A stretch of 64,000 nt of DNA. It comes from G963665005 sp963665005 (GTDB lineage Bacteria; Bacillota; Clostridia; Christensenellales; SZUA-584). Location: assembly GCA_963665005.2 (NCBI GenBank), contig CAXXTQ010000001.1, positions 2,294,001 through 2,358,000 on the forward strand. Reading direction: 5' to 3'. This document shows positions 14,086 through 21,908 of this stretch, piece by piece; the first letter of the stretch is position 1, and each line of letters begins with the position of its first letter. The translations under genes and the position numbers were made by a program. The notes under the pieces were generated by a model that was not told the DNA's origin, did not search any database, and worked only from the letters and a program-made list of their open reading frames with translations.

Positions 14086-16944
14086 TTAAGCCGATTTCTT
14101 TCTGAATACGAAATACAGCACAGCGGTTATCGCCGCCGCGGCCGCTATACCTATCAAAATCCACATGAGTATCGGCCAAATGCTATTCCGTACATTAGAG
14201 GAGCTTGGTAAACTGACCAGCTGTCCCGACTCATCCGTCTGCATGTCCACCTTTCCAAGCGGTACGCCTTCTTCGTTTAGTGCAGTCAATTCTACCGAGC
14301 CTTTTTCATCCAGCTCGTCTTTGCTGACTTCAAACTGAATATTGTCCTGTCCTGCAATATCTATTATCTCGCCGTTTGGCAGCTGTATTAAATGTGTGCC
14401 CTCGGGCAGATCTGAGACATCAATATCAACAATGACTGTATCTTTTTGACCATCATCTTCGGCATTATCGCCCGTCTCAGGCACGGACGCAGACGGCGCA
14501 GCTGTCGGCGCCGGTGTTGGTGATATTGACGACGTCGGTGTAGGTGTATTGGACGGCGTCGGTGTAGATGTCGGTGTAGATGTTGCTCTTGGCGTCGGTG
14601 TTGCTATTGGCGTAGGTGTTGCTGTTGGCGTAGGCGTAGGTGTCGGCGCAGCATTTACCGAAATCAAGCATGTATCCGATTTACCGTCTGCGGCCGCCGT
14701 GATTATCGCGCTGCCGGCGTTTACTGCCGTTATTTTGCCGTTTTGGTCGACCGTTGCCACGCCCGTATTGCTGCTTGACCACGTGACCGCCGGAAATGTC
14801 GCGTCAGCCGGAAGAATTGTTGCGGTCAATGTAATCGATTCGTTTATCTCTAACGTTTTGGACGAACTGCTAAGCGTTACGCTTGTAACCCTTTTATTCC
14901 ATTTGGCATAAAGAGTTGCATCGCCGGTAACTGTATATGGAAATACGATTTTGCTTGTATTGCATGCCGGTGTAGGATACCATCCGCCGAAATCGTACCC
15001 TGTTTTTGCCGGAGCCGTCGGCGCATTTATCGTCTGGCCTATGGTTTGGTACATATCGTTCACGGCGCTGCCGCTCTGCGAATCGAACTCTATCGTCTGC
15101 AGGATATGGAAGGGATGGCTATAATTATTAGCATAAGCCTGCGCAGTGCTGCCCGCAAAGCCGTATATGCCGTCTGCGTTTATAGCTGAGCCGTTAAATA
15201 TAACGCCGTTAAAAGTTGTCGCCGGATTGAGTACCACTGCCTTGTTAAGCTGCGCACAGTTTAAAAATACATCTGGTTCTAAAGTTACCAGGCTTGCGGG
15301 AATCGTTACTTGCGTAAGTGCAGTTGCTATGAAAACAGCAGTGCCAAGCGTCTCTAAACCTTCGGGCAGCGCAATATCCGCTAATGAGGTACAGTCGCTA
15401 AACGCGACCGTTTCAATCGTTTTAAGAGTGCCCGGAAGGTATACGCTCGTCAAAGAATTGCAAAGCGCGAAGCTATGAGCGCCGATTGTTATCAATCCTT
15501 CGGGAAGAATGACCTTTTCAAGCTTTGAAAGCCCCGAGAAAATATCGCTCGGAATCGATGTCCAGCTGCCCGTGAAGGTGATATTTTTCAATTCTGAGCA
15601 TCCGGAAAACGTACCGTGATTAAGCGGTAACTGCCCGCAGGCTAAAGTTAAGTCGGTCAATGAAGTGCAAGTTGAGAACGCAGCTCCGCCAACCGTTGTC
15701 AGGCTTGACGGAAGAGTTATCTGCGTGACACCCGAATTCATAAAAGCAGCGTCGCCTATCGTCTCTAAACCTTCGGGCAGCGTAATATCCGCTAATGAGG
15801 GACAGCCGCTAAACGCAACCGTTTCAATAGTTTTAAGAGTGCCGGGAAGATTTATATTAGTCAAAGAATTGCATAACGCGAAGCTATGAGCACCGATTGT
15901 TGTCAATCCTTCGGGAAGAATAACCTTTTCAAGCTTTAAAAGCCCCGAGAAGGCATCGCTTGGTATTGATGTCCAGCTGCCCTTAAAGGTGATGTTTTTC
16001 AATTCTGAGCAGCCGGAAAACATACTGTGATTAAACGGTAACTGCCCGCAGGCTAAAGTTAAGTCGGTCAATGAAGTGCAATTTGAGAACGCAGCATCGC
16101 CAAACGTTGTAAGGCTTGCCGGAATAGTTATCTGCGTGACACCCGAATTCATAAAAGCAGCATCGCCAATCGTCTCTAAACCTTTGGGCAGCGTAATATC
16201 CGCTAATGAGGGACAGCCGCTAAACGCGACCGTTTCAATAGTTTTAAGAGTGCCGGGAAGATTTATGCTCGTCAAAGAATTGCATAACGCGAAGCTATGA
16301 GCACCGATTGTTGTTAATCCTTCGGGAAGAATGACCTTTTCAAGCTTTGAAAATCCCGCAAAAGTATCGGTCGGAATGGATGTCCAACTGCCGGTAAAAG
16401 TGAGGTTCTTCAATTCTGTGCAGCCGGAAAACATACCTTGATTCAGCGGCAGCTGTCCGCAGGCAAAAGTCAAGTCGGTCAATGATGAGCAATTTGCAAA
16501 CATACCTCCGCCAAACGTTGTAAGGCTTGCCGGAATCACTGCCAGCGGAATTTTCGTACTATAAAACGCCGCGTCACCAAGCTTTTTCAAGCCGCCCGGA
16601 AGCGCAGCGTCTGCAAGCGAAGTGCATCCATAACATGCTTCGCTGCCAATGGCAGTTATTCCGTTATGAAAGTTTATTTTAGTTATCGTGGTATTATTTT
16701 TAAAAGTTTCATTACCAATGGCAGATACATTCCTGCCCGCTATCGTGCTGGGTATCGTAACTATTCCGCCGCTGCCGGTATATGCAGAAATTTCTGCAGT
16801 GCCGTCGGCTAGTTCCGTCCAAGTATAATCGCCTTGCGTACCCGTATCTCCAGCAGCCGCAAGAGCAGTACCTTCAAACAAAGTCAAAATCAGAGTTAAG
16901 ACTAAAATCAAGACTGTCAGCTTTTTGTATTTCACACTATTCAT
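14086..16944 (-). CDS. BspA-type leucine-rich-repeat surface protein with Big2 domain and C-terminal membrane anchor
   Basis: 952 residues. Order: signal peptide (1-31); LRR_5/BspA repeats (about 45-615) with many GxxxFxxCxxLxxIxLPxGLxxIGxxAF units; a Listeria-Bacteroides (InlB B-type) repeat near 625-690 ending in GGWYPTP and LYAKW; a Big2 immunoglobulin-like domain (VTLSSSSKTLEINES to LISVNA, about 690-770); a Thr-Pro rich spacer; a beta-rich segment; and one membrane helix with a basic tail (last 30 residues). No LPXTG sorting motif, so it is membrane- rather than sortase-anchored. Family members bind host or cell-surface ligands. Three 411-bp tandem DNA repeats lie inside. RBS AAGGAG is 6 nt before ATG. 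Monocistronic. Confidence 0.92.
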   Translation of the reverse strand: MNSVKYKKLTVLILVLTLILTLFEGTALAAAGDTGTQGDYTWTELADGTAEISAYTGSGGIVTIPSTIAGRNVSAIGNETFKNNTTITKINFHNGITAIGSEACYGCTSLADAALPGGLKKLGDAAFYSTKIPLAVIPASLTTFGGGMFANCSSLTDLTFACGQLPLNQGMFSGCTELKNLTFTGSWTSIPTDTFAGFSKLEKVILPEGLTTIGAHSFALCNSLTSINLPGTLKTIETVAFSGCPSLADITLPKGLETIGDAAFMNSGVTQITIPASLTTFGDAAFSNCTSLTDLTLACGQLPFNHSMFSGCSELKNITFKGSWTSIPSDAFSGLLKLEKVILPEGLTTIGAHSFALCNSLTNINLPGTLKTIETVAFSGCPSLADITLPEGLETIGDAAFMNSGVTQITLPSSLTTVGGAAFSTCTSLTDLTLACGQLPLNHGTFSGCSELKNITFTGSWTSIPSDIFSGLSKLEKVILPEGLITIGAHSFALCNSLTSVYLPGTLKTIETVAFSDCTSLADIALPEGLETLGTAVFIATALTQVTIPASLVTLEPDVFLNCAQLNKAVVLNPATTFNGVIFNGSAINADGIYGFAGSTAQAYANNYSHPFHILQTIEFDSQSGSAVNDMYQTIGQTINAPTAPAKTGYDFGGWYPTPACNTSKIVFPYTVTGDATLYAKWNKRVTSVTLSSSSKTLEINESITLTATILPADATFPAVTWSSSNTGVATVDQNGKITAVNAGSAIITAAADGKSDTCLISVNAAPTPTPTPTATPTPIATPTPRATSTPTSTPTPSNTPTPTSSISPTPAPTAAPSASVPETGDNAEDDGQKDTVIVDIDVSDLPEGTHLIQLPNGEIIDIAGQDNIQFEVSKDELDEKGSVELTALNEEGVPLGKVDMQTDESGQLVSLPSSSNVRNSIWPILMWILIGIAAAAAITAVLYFVFRKKSA
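14494..14654. repeat. Thr-Pro coding low-complexity tract
   Basis: Imperfect repeats of a GGTGTnG/GGCGTnG pattern encode a (T/S/A-P)n linker in the LRR protein. Likely a flexible wall-spanning spacer and a site where length can vary by slippage. Confidence 0.7.
15345..16577. repeat. Three tandem 411-bp repeats inside the LRR gene
   Basis: Near-identical blocks with a period of exactly 411 bp (137 codons); for example TGCCGGGAAG-type words recur at 15429, 15840 and 16251. Each encodes the same set of about six leucine-rich repeats. A more diverged fourth relative is encoded upstream in the gene (beyond 16577). High identity implies recent duplication or gene conversion. Confidence 0.85.
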
Positions 16945-17049
16945 CGGTTCTCCTTAAAAAATATATAAAAAAGATAAAAATTTATTATTTGTATAACACT
17001 TTACCATAACATTGTATTATTTCCAAGAAATATAATTTTTTTAATTTTA

Positions 17050-17088
17050 TAAAACAAAAAAAGCGCAGGCAGTAAAACCCGCGCTTTT
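17050..17088 (-). terminator. Terminator after groEL
   Basis: Minus strand AAAGCGC-GGG pairs with CCT-GCGCTTT around an 8-nt loop, followed by TTTTTTTG. It begins about 20 bp past the groEL stop. Confidence 0.85.
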
Positions 17089-17109
17089 ATATTGCTTAGT
17101 GTTCTTTGT

Positions 17110-18744
17110 TTAATACATTCCCGGCATTCCGCCGCCGCCGCCCATTGGTGGCATTGGAGGCGTTTCTTCTGGGATATCAGAAACGATGCTCTCTGTTGTA
17201 AGAAGCAGCGCCGCAATCGAACCTGCGTTTTGCAGTGCGCTTCTGGTAACTTTTGTAGGATCGATAATACCCTTCGCTACCAAATCGCCGTACTCATTCT
17301 TAGCAGCGTCGTATCCATAGTTAGCGTCATCAGTATGTTTGATTTGCTCTACAATTACGCTTCCTTCACGTCCTGCATTTAGCGCAATCTGGCGAACAGG
17401 CTCTTCGAGTGCGCGAAGAACTATCTGCATACCCGTTTTTACATCGCCCTTTGCTTTAGCGATTATAGCCGATACAGCTTTTGATGTGCTAAGTAGAGCG
17501 ATTCCGCCGCCCGGTACTATTCCTTCTTCTACTGCCGCGCGAGTTGCCGCAAGAGCGTCTTCTATACGCATTTTGCTTTCTTTCATTTCTGTCTCTGTCG
17601 CCGCGCCGACCTGTATAACAGCTACGCCGCCTGCAAGTTTCGCCAAACGTTCCTGAAGCTTTTCACGGTCGTAATCTGATGTAGTTTCTTCTATCTGTGT
17701 TTTAATAGAGTTTATGCGTGCCTTGATCTCAGAAGGATCTCCGCCGCCTTCAACTATAGTGGTGTTTTCTTTGTCGACTTTTATCTGGCGCGCTGTTCCC
17801 ATCATATCCATAGTAGCTTCTTTTAGCTCTATGCCGATTTCTTCAGATATGACCTGGCCGCCGGTAAGAATAGCGATATCCTGAAGCATTGCTTTTCTTC
17901 TGTCGCCAAATCCGGGAGCTTTAACCGCAACGCAGTTAAACGTTCCGCGGAGTTTATTTACAACGAGTGTTGCCAGTGCTTCGCCTTCGATATCTTCGGC
18001 GATTATGAGCATCTTTTTGCCCTGCTGTACAACCTGCTCCAAAATAGGCAATATTTCCTGTATGTTCGTGATCTTTTTATCTGTGATAAGAACAAGCGCG
18101 TCTTCGAGTACAGCTTCCATTTTGTCCGCGTCTGTTACCATATAAGGTGAAGCATATCCTCTGTCGAACTGCATACCCTCTACAACGACGAGGTCTGTCT
18201 TCATTGTCTTGCTTTCTTCAACGGTTATAACTCCGTCGTTTCCGACTTTCTCCATAGCCTGTGCTATAAGCTCGCCTACTTCTTCGTCTCCTGCTGAAAT
18301 AGCCGCTACCTGTGCGATAGCTTTTGAATCGGAAATTGGGTTAGATAGTTTCTTTAAGCTGTCTACCGATGCTTCAACTGCTTTTAAAATACCTTTTTTA
18401 ACGCCCATCGGGTTTGCGCCCGCCGCAACGTTCTTGAGCCCTTCGCGGATAATCGCCTGCGCTAGTAATGTCGCTGTTGTTGTTCCGTCTCCGGCAACGT
18501 CGTTTGTCTTTGTCGCAACTTCTTTTACAAGCTGTGCGCCCATATTTTCAAACGGGTCTTCAAGCTCTATCTCTTTAGCTATTGTAACTCCGTCATTTGT
18601 TATAACCGGCGAACCGAATTTTTTATCGAGTACAACGTTTCGGCCCTTTGGCCCGAGTGTTACTTTGACTGTATCAGAAAGCTGGTTAACGCCCGCTTCT
18701 AAAGCGCGCCTTGCTTCTTCACCGTACTTAATTTGTTTTGCCAT
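17110..18744 (-). CDS. groEL: Chaperonin GroEL (60 kDa)
   Basis: 544 residues, standard length. Forms the double-ring ATP-driven folding chamber with GroES in the cytoplasm. Seen: LGPKGRNVVLDKKFGSP near residue 31, the ATP-binding GDGTTTATLLAQ (87-98), GIVPGGGIALL, and a glycine/methionine-rich tail (MPPMGGGGGMPGMY). RBS AAGGAGG precedes ATG. It is 20 nt downstream of groES in a bicistronic operon controlled by the CIRCE element at 19102-19128. Confidence 0.98.
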   Translation of the reverse strand: MAKQIKYGEEARRALEAGVNQLSDTVKVTLGPKGRNVVLDKKFGSPVITNDGVTIAKEIELEDPFENMGAQLVKEVATKTNDVAGDGTTTATLLAQAIIREGLKNVAAGANPMGVKKGILKAVEASVDSLKKLSNPISDSKAIAQVAAISAGDEEVGELIAQAMEKVGNDGVITVEESKTMKTDLVVVEGMQFDRGYASPYMVTDADKMEAVLEDALVLITDKKITNIQEILPILEQVVQQGKKMLIIAEDIEGEALATLVVNKLRGTFNCVAVKAPGFGDRRKAMLQDIAILTGGQVISEEIGIELKEATMDMMGTARQIKVDKENTTIVEGGGDPSEIKARINSIKTQIEETTSDYDREKLQERLAKLAGGVAVIQVGAATETEMKESKMRIEDALAATRAAVEEGIVPGGGIALLSTSKAVSAIIAKAKGDVKTGMQIVLRALEEPVRQIALNAGREGSVIVEQIKHTDDANYGYDAAKNEYGDLVAKGIIDPTKVTRSALQNAGSIAALLLTTESIVSDIPEETPPMPPMGGGGGMPGMY

Positions 18745-18764
18745 TATTATTCCTCCTTAAAAAT

Positions 18765-19049
18765 TTATTCCACTGTCGCAAGTAAATCACTCTGACGCAC
18801 AATTATGAATTCTTCGTCATCAAGCTTTACTTCCGTGCCAGCGTATTTCGAGTATAAGACTTTTTCTCCGACCTTGATTGTCATAACAACTTCTTTGCCG
18901 TCGATCATACCGCCTGGGCCGACAGCTACTACTTCTGCCGTCTGCGGCTTTTCTTTAGCGCTTCCCGTAAGAACAATACCGCTCTTTGTTGTTTCTTCGC
19001 CTTCAAGGCTTTTAATTACTACTCTGTCACCTAATGGTTTTATGGACAT
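18765..19049 (-). CDS. groES: Co-chaperonin GroES (10 kDa)
   Basis: 94 residues from ATG 19049, which has AAAGGAGG at 9 nt; an ATG two codons upstream is too close to that site. MSIKPLGDRVVIK opening, the mobile loop (EEETTKSGIVLTGSAKEKPQ region) and EVKLDDEEFIIVRQSDLLA end are typical. Caps the GroEL ring. First gene of groESL; repression by HrcA through CIRCE is expected from the leader. Confidence 0.97.
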   Translation of the reverse strand: MSIKPLGDRVVIKSLEGEETTKSGIVLTGSAKEKPQTAEVVAVGPGGMIDGKEVVMTIKVGEKVLYSKYAGTEVKLDDEEFIIVRQSDLLATVE

Positions 19050-19101
19050 ATGCATAAACCTCCTTTTAAATTATATTTATAATTAATTAGCATATTATTT
19101 G

Positions 19102-19128
19102 TTAGCACTCGGCTGAGTTGAGTGCTAA
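19102..19128. promoter_or_regulatory. CIRCE operator (HrcA binding site)
   Basis: Perfect consensus inverted repeat TTAGCACTC-N9-GAGTGCTAA, 53 bp before the groES start and just downstream of the predicted promoter. HrcA itself is not in the window. Confidence 0.97.
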
Positions 19129-19143
19129 CAACGTTAAATATAA

Positions 19144-19172
19144 TATATATGGTCAATGATGGCAACCTTCAA
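19144..19172 (-). promoter_or_regulatory. Sigma-A-type promoter of groESL
   Basis: Minus strand TTGAAG (19172-19167), 17-nt spacer, TATATA (19149-19144). Predicted start near 19137 places CIRCE in the early transcribed region, as in other HrcA-controlled operons. Confidence 0.6.
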
Positions 19173-19315
19173 TAAACACGCTCTGTTAAGATTATCGCTT
19201 TATATCTTCTAATTTCTCTTCCATACTTCTTCATTCTATAAGAATCATTAATTCAGGTATTTTTTAAAATAAAAAAACTATTTTCTTTGGCACGGCAGGA
19301 ATTTTTGGCATTTTG

Positions 19316-19343
19316 TTGAAAGTAGAAACATTCTGCATATAAA
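19316..19343 (+). promoter_or_regulatory. Possible promoter of the dCMP deaminase gene
   Basis: TTGAAA (19316-19321), 16-nt spacer, TATAAA (19338-19343). The start codon follows within about 15-25 nt, so the leader would be short. The 19173-19315 stretch between this and the groES promoter shows nothing else I can name. Confidence 0.4.
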
Positions 19344-19356
19344 AATATATAAGGGC

Positions 19357-19818
19357 ATGGGTGTTTCTATGAATAAATGGGATAAGCGTTTTATGGATTT
19401 AACAAAGACTATTGCAAAGTGGTCAAGCTGTTACAAAGAGAACCGAAATATCGGCGCTATAATAGTAAAAAACAAGCGCATATTAACTACAGGATATAAC
19501 GGAGCTCCGGCGGGCATAAAAAGCTGTAAAGAAAAAGGCGAATGCCTGCGCCAGAAACTTGGCATTCCATCAGGAAAGCAGCACGAGCTGTGCTATGCTA
19601 TACATGCCGAACAAAACGCTATCATACAAGCGGCAAAGCTTGGTGTAAGCATAGAAGGCGCTACGCTTTACTGCACCCACCAGCCTTGCGTAATTTGCAC
19701 AAAGATGATTGTTAACGCCGGCATTGCAAGAGTCGTGTACGAAAAACCATATCCCGATGAATTTTCGCACGAAATTTTTAATGAATCGGGAATAGAACTT
19801 ATACAGTATAAAGAATAG
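19357..19818 (+). CDS. Deoxycytidylate deaminase (ComEB-like)
   Basis: 153 residues (149 if the second ATG at 19369 is used; neither has an ideally spaced ribosome site, AAGGG lies 1-2 nt before the first). Zinc-dependent deaminase fold: HAEQNAI holds the zinc His and catalytic Glu, and CTHQPCVIC the two zinc cysteines; an additional Cys/His-containing insert (CKEKGECLRQ ... HELCYAIHAE) is typical of dCMP deaminases. It converts dCMP to dUMP for thymidylate synthesis. Stands alone between groESL and the topoisomerase genes. Confidence 0.9.
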   Translation: MGVSMNKWDKRFMDLTKTIAKWSSCYKENRNIGAIIVKNKRILTTGYNGAPAGIKSCKEKGECLRQKLGIPSGKQHELCYAIHAEQNAIIQAAKLGVSIEGATLYCTHQPCVICTKMIVNAGIARVVYEKPYPDEFSHEIFNESGIELIQYKE

Positions 19819-19885
19819 CAAATCTCCCCTTTTCAATTACTATTTAGATATTGAAAAAAAAAGCTGTTTGGAGTAATATAATGTG

Positions 19886-19905
19886 GTGTGTATCTTTTTA
19901 CACAC
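19886..19905. promoter_or_regulatory. Inverted repeat upstream of the topoisomerase operon
   Basis: GTGTGTA-TCTTTT-TACACAC, a perfect 7-bp inverted repeat, starts 4 nt after a TATAAT (19877-19882). It could be an operator or a leader hairpin; the -35 region is not convincing. Confidence 0.4.
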
Positions 19906-19940
19906 TATATTTTGTGTTGTAAATAACTCGAGGAGGATTT

Positions 19941-21908
19941 ATGGTCAAAAAATACAGCGCCGGTGATATACAGGTTTTAGAGGGGCTTGATGCCGTACGA
20001 AAAAGGCCGGGCATGTATATAGGCTCTACCGGACAAAAAGGGCTGCATCATCTTCTTTGGGAGATAGTCGACAATTCTGTGGACGAGGCTTCAAACGGGT
20101 TTGCAGATAAAATAGATGTTACTCTGCATGAAGATAATTCTGTTACAGTGCAGGACAACGGCAGAGGCATTCCCGTCGGTATTCATCCCGAGAAAAAAGT
20201 TTCGGGCGTAGAAGTAGTTTTTACACAGCTTCACGCGGGAGGAAAATTCAACAACGACTCTTACACATATTCGGGCGGTTTGCACGGAGTCGGGGCGTCT
20301 GTTGTAAACGCACTTTCAAGATGGCTTAACGTCACTGTGTATGTAGACGGCAAGAGCTATGAACAAAGCTTTAAAAGCTATTTAAAAGACGGAAAAATGG
20401 AAAGCGGAAGACGCGTTTCTAAATTAAAAGAAACAGGGCTGTCAAAAAACCATGGCTCAAAAATAACTTTTCTTCCCGATGACCGCGTTTTTGAAACTAT
20501 CTCCATGAGCTTTGATACGGTATCCTCTCACCTTCGGGTATTATCTTTTTTGACAAAAGGCGTAAAGATAACTTTAATAGACGAACGTGTAAAAAAAGAC
20601 GGCAGACCCAAAAAAGAAGTTTTTGATTATCAGGGCGGCATTGTCGATTTTGTGCAGTATTTGAACGAAGAGAAAAAGACGCTGCATAAAACGCCGATAT
20701 CTTTCAGCGGCGCGCTCGGAGATGTAAAAGTTGATATCGCGCTTCAATATAACGACAGCTATAATGACAATATATTATCATTCGTCAACAACATACAAAC
20801 GGCAGACGGCGGAACGCATGTCTCCGGTTTTAAATCTGCTCATACAAAGGTAATGAACGAGTACGCCCGAGCTACCGGCCTGCTTAAAGAAAAAGAATCA
20901 AACCTCTCGGGCGATGACTACCGCGAGGGCTTATGCGCCGTAATAAGCGTAAAAATGAAAGACGCCCAGTTTGAGGGCCAAACAAAGGCACGGCTCGGAA
21001 ACACGGAAGTAAAGACGATTGTCGAAAGCATAGTTCAGGAAAAATTGTCTTTATTTTTAGCCGACCTTAACAACACGAGCATGGCTAGCGAACTTGTCGG
21101 AAAGGCGGTCAGCGCCGCCAAGGCAAGAGCGGCAGCTACAAAAGCAAAAAAACTCGAACGCCAGAGAAGCAAACTTGAAGGCGCTCCTCTTGTCGGTAAG
21201 CTTTCAAGCTGTTCGGGCAAAGACGCCGTTAAAAACGAACTGTTTTTGGTAGAGGGCGACAGCGCGGGCGGAAGCGCAAAACAAGGAAGGGACAGGCGTT
21301 TTCAGGCCATACTCCCCCTTCGCGGAAAACCTCTTAACGTAGAAAAAAAACGTCTTGACCAGGTGATGCAAAACGAAGAGTTCAGGTCTATCATTACGGC
21401 TATAGGCACAGGTTTTGACGGCGTGTTCTTAGAATCGTCGCTAAAATACCATAAGATAATAATACTTTCGGATGCAGATCAGGACGGCGCGCATATACGC
21501 GCTATACTTCTGACGTTCTTTTACAGATATTTTAAAGACCTTTTAACTGCGGGGCACATTTATATAGGCAGGCCGCCGCTTTACAGAGTTCATAAAGGCA
21601 GTAAATCGTTGTACGCTTATTCTGATACAGAGCTCCGGCAGGCGCAGGAAGAAATGGGCAAGGGCGCTAATCTCCAAAGATATAAAGGACTTGGAGAAAT
21701 GAACCCCGAACAGCTTTGGGAAACTACTATGGACCCAGGCTCTCGGCAGCTTTACAGAGTTGAGCTCGATGACGGAGCAGAAGCCGAAAGACTTGTTACC
21801 ATACTCATGGGTGACAAAGCGGAAAAAAGAAAGATTTACATATCTGAACATGCAAACTTTAACAAAGAGGACAGCTTTTTCAAGATAGAAGGAGGCAAAG
21901 ATGCCTAA
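19941..21908 (+). CDS. parE: Type IIA topoisomerase, ATPase/Toprim subunit (ParE/GyrB family)
   Basis: 655 residues. GHKL ATPase domain: EIVDNSVDEASNG (Mg-binding Asn), DNGRGIPVG, SGGLHGVGASVVNAL; transducer domain; Toprim domain with LVEGDSAGGSAKQGRDR and LSDADQDGAHIR; C-terminal GLGEMNPEQLWETTMDP. It powers strand passage together with the next gene. Length and the separate parE-parC-like pair favour topoisomerase IV, but the partner has a GyrA-box, so gyrase is an alternative. RBS GAGGAGG is well placed at 7 nt. Overlaps the A-subunit gene by 8 nt. Confidence 0.93.
   Translation: MVKKYSAGDIQVLEGLDAVRKRPGMYIGSTGQKGLHHLLWEIVDNSVDEASNGFADKIDVTLHEDNSVTVQDNGRGIPVGIHPEKKVSGVEVVFTQLHAGGKFNNDSYTYSGGLHGVGASVVNALSRWLNVTVYVDGKSYEQSFKSYLKDGKMESGRRVSKLKETGLSKNHGSKITFLPDDRVFETISMSFDTVSSHLRVLSFLTKGVKITLIDERVKKDGRPKKEVFDYQGGIVDFVQYLNEEKKTLHKTPISFSGALGDVKVDIALQYNDSYNDNILSFVNNIQTADGGTHVSGFKSAHTKVMNEYARATGLLKEKESNLSGDDYREGLCAVISVKMKDAQFEGQTKARLGNTEVKTIVESIVQEKLSLFLADLNNTSMASELVGKAVSAAKARAAATKAKKLERQRSKLEGAPLVGKLSSCSGKDAVKNELFLVEGDSAGGSAKQGRDRRFQAILPLRGKPLNVEKKRLDQVMQNEEFRSIITAIGTGFDGVFLESSLKYHKIIILSDADQDGAHIRAILLTFFYRYFKDLLTAGHIYIGRPPLYRVHKGSKSLYAYSDTELRQAQEEMGKGANLQRYKGLGEMNPEQLWETTMDPGSRQLYRVELDDGAEAERLVTILMGDKAEKRKIYISEHANFNKEDSFFKIEGGKDA

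Noticed and set aside
15345..16577. Regularly spaced repeats that could be mistaken for a CRISPR array
   Set aside because: Repeats are 411 bp, in frame, and encode leucine-rich repeats; there are no unique spacers.
19177..19315. Possible riboswitch or small RNA between groES and the dCMP deaminase gene
   Set aside because: I found no conserved motif, strong stem or terminator here; the stretch seems to be plain AT-rich intergenic DNA.
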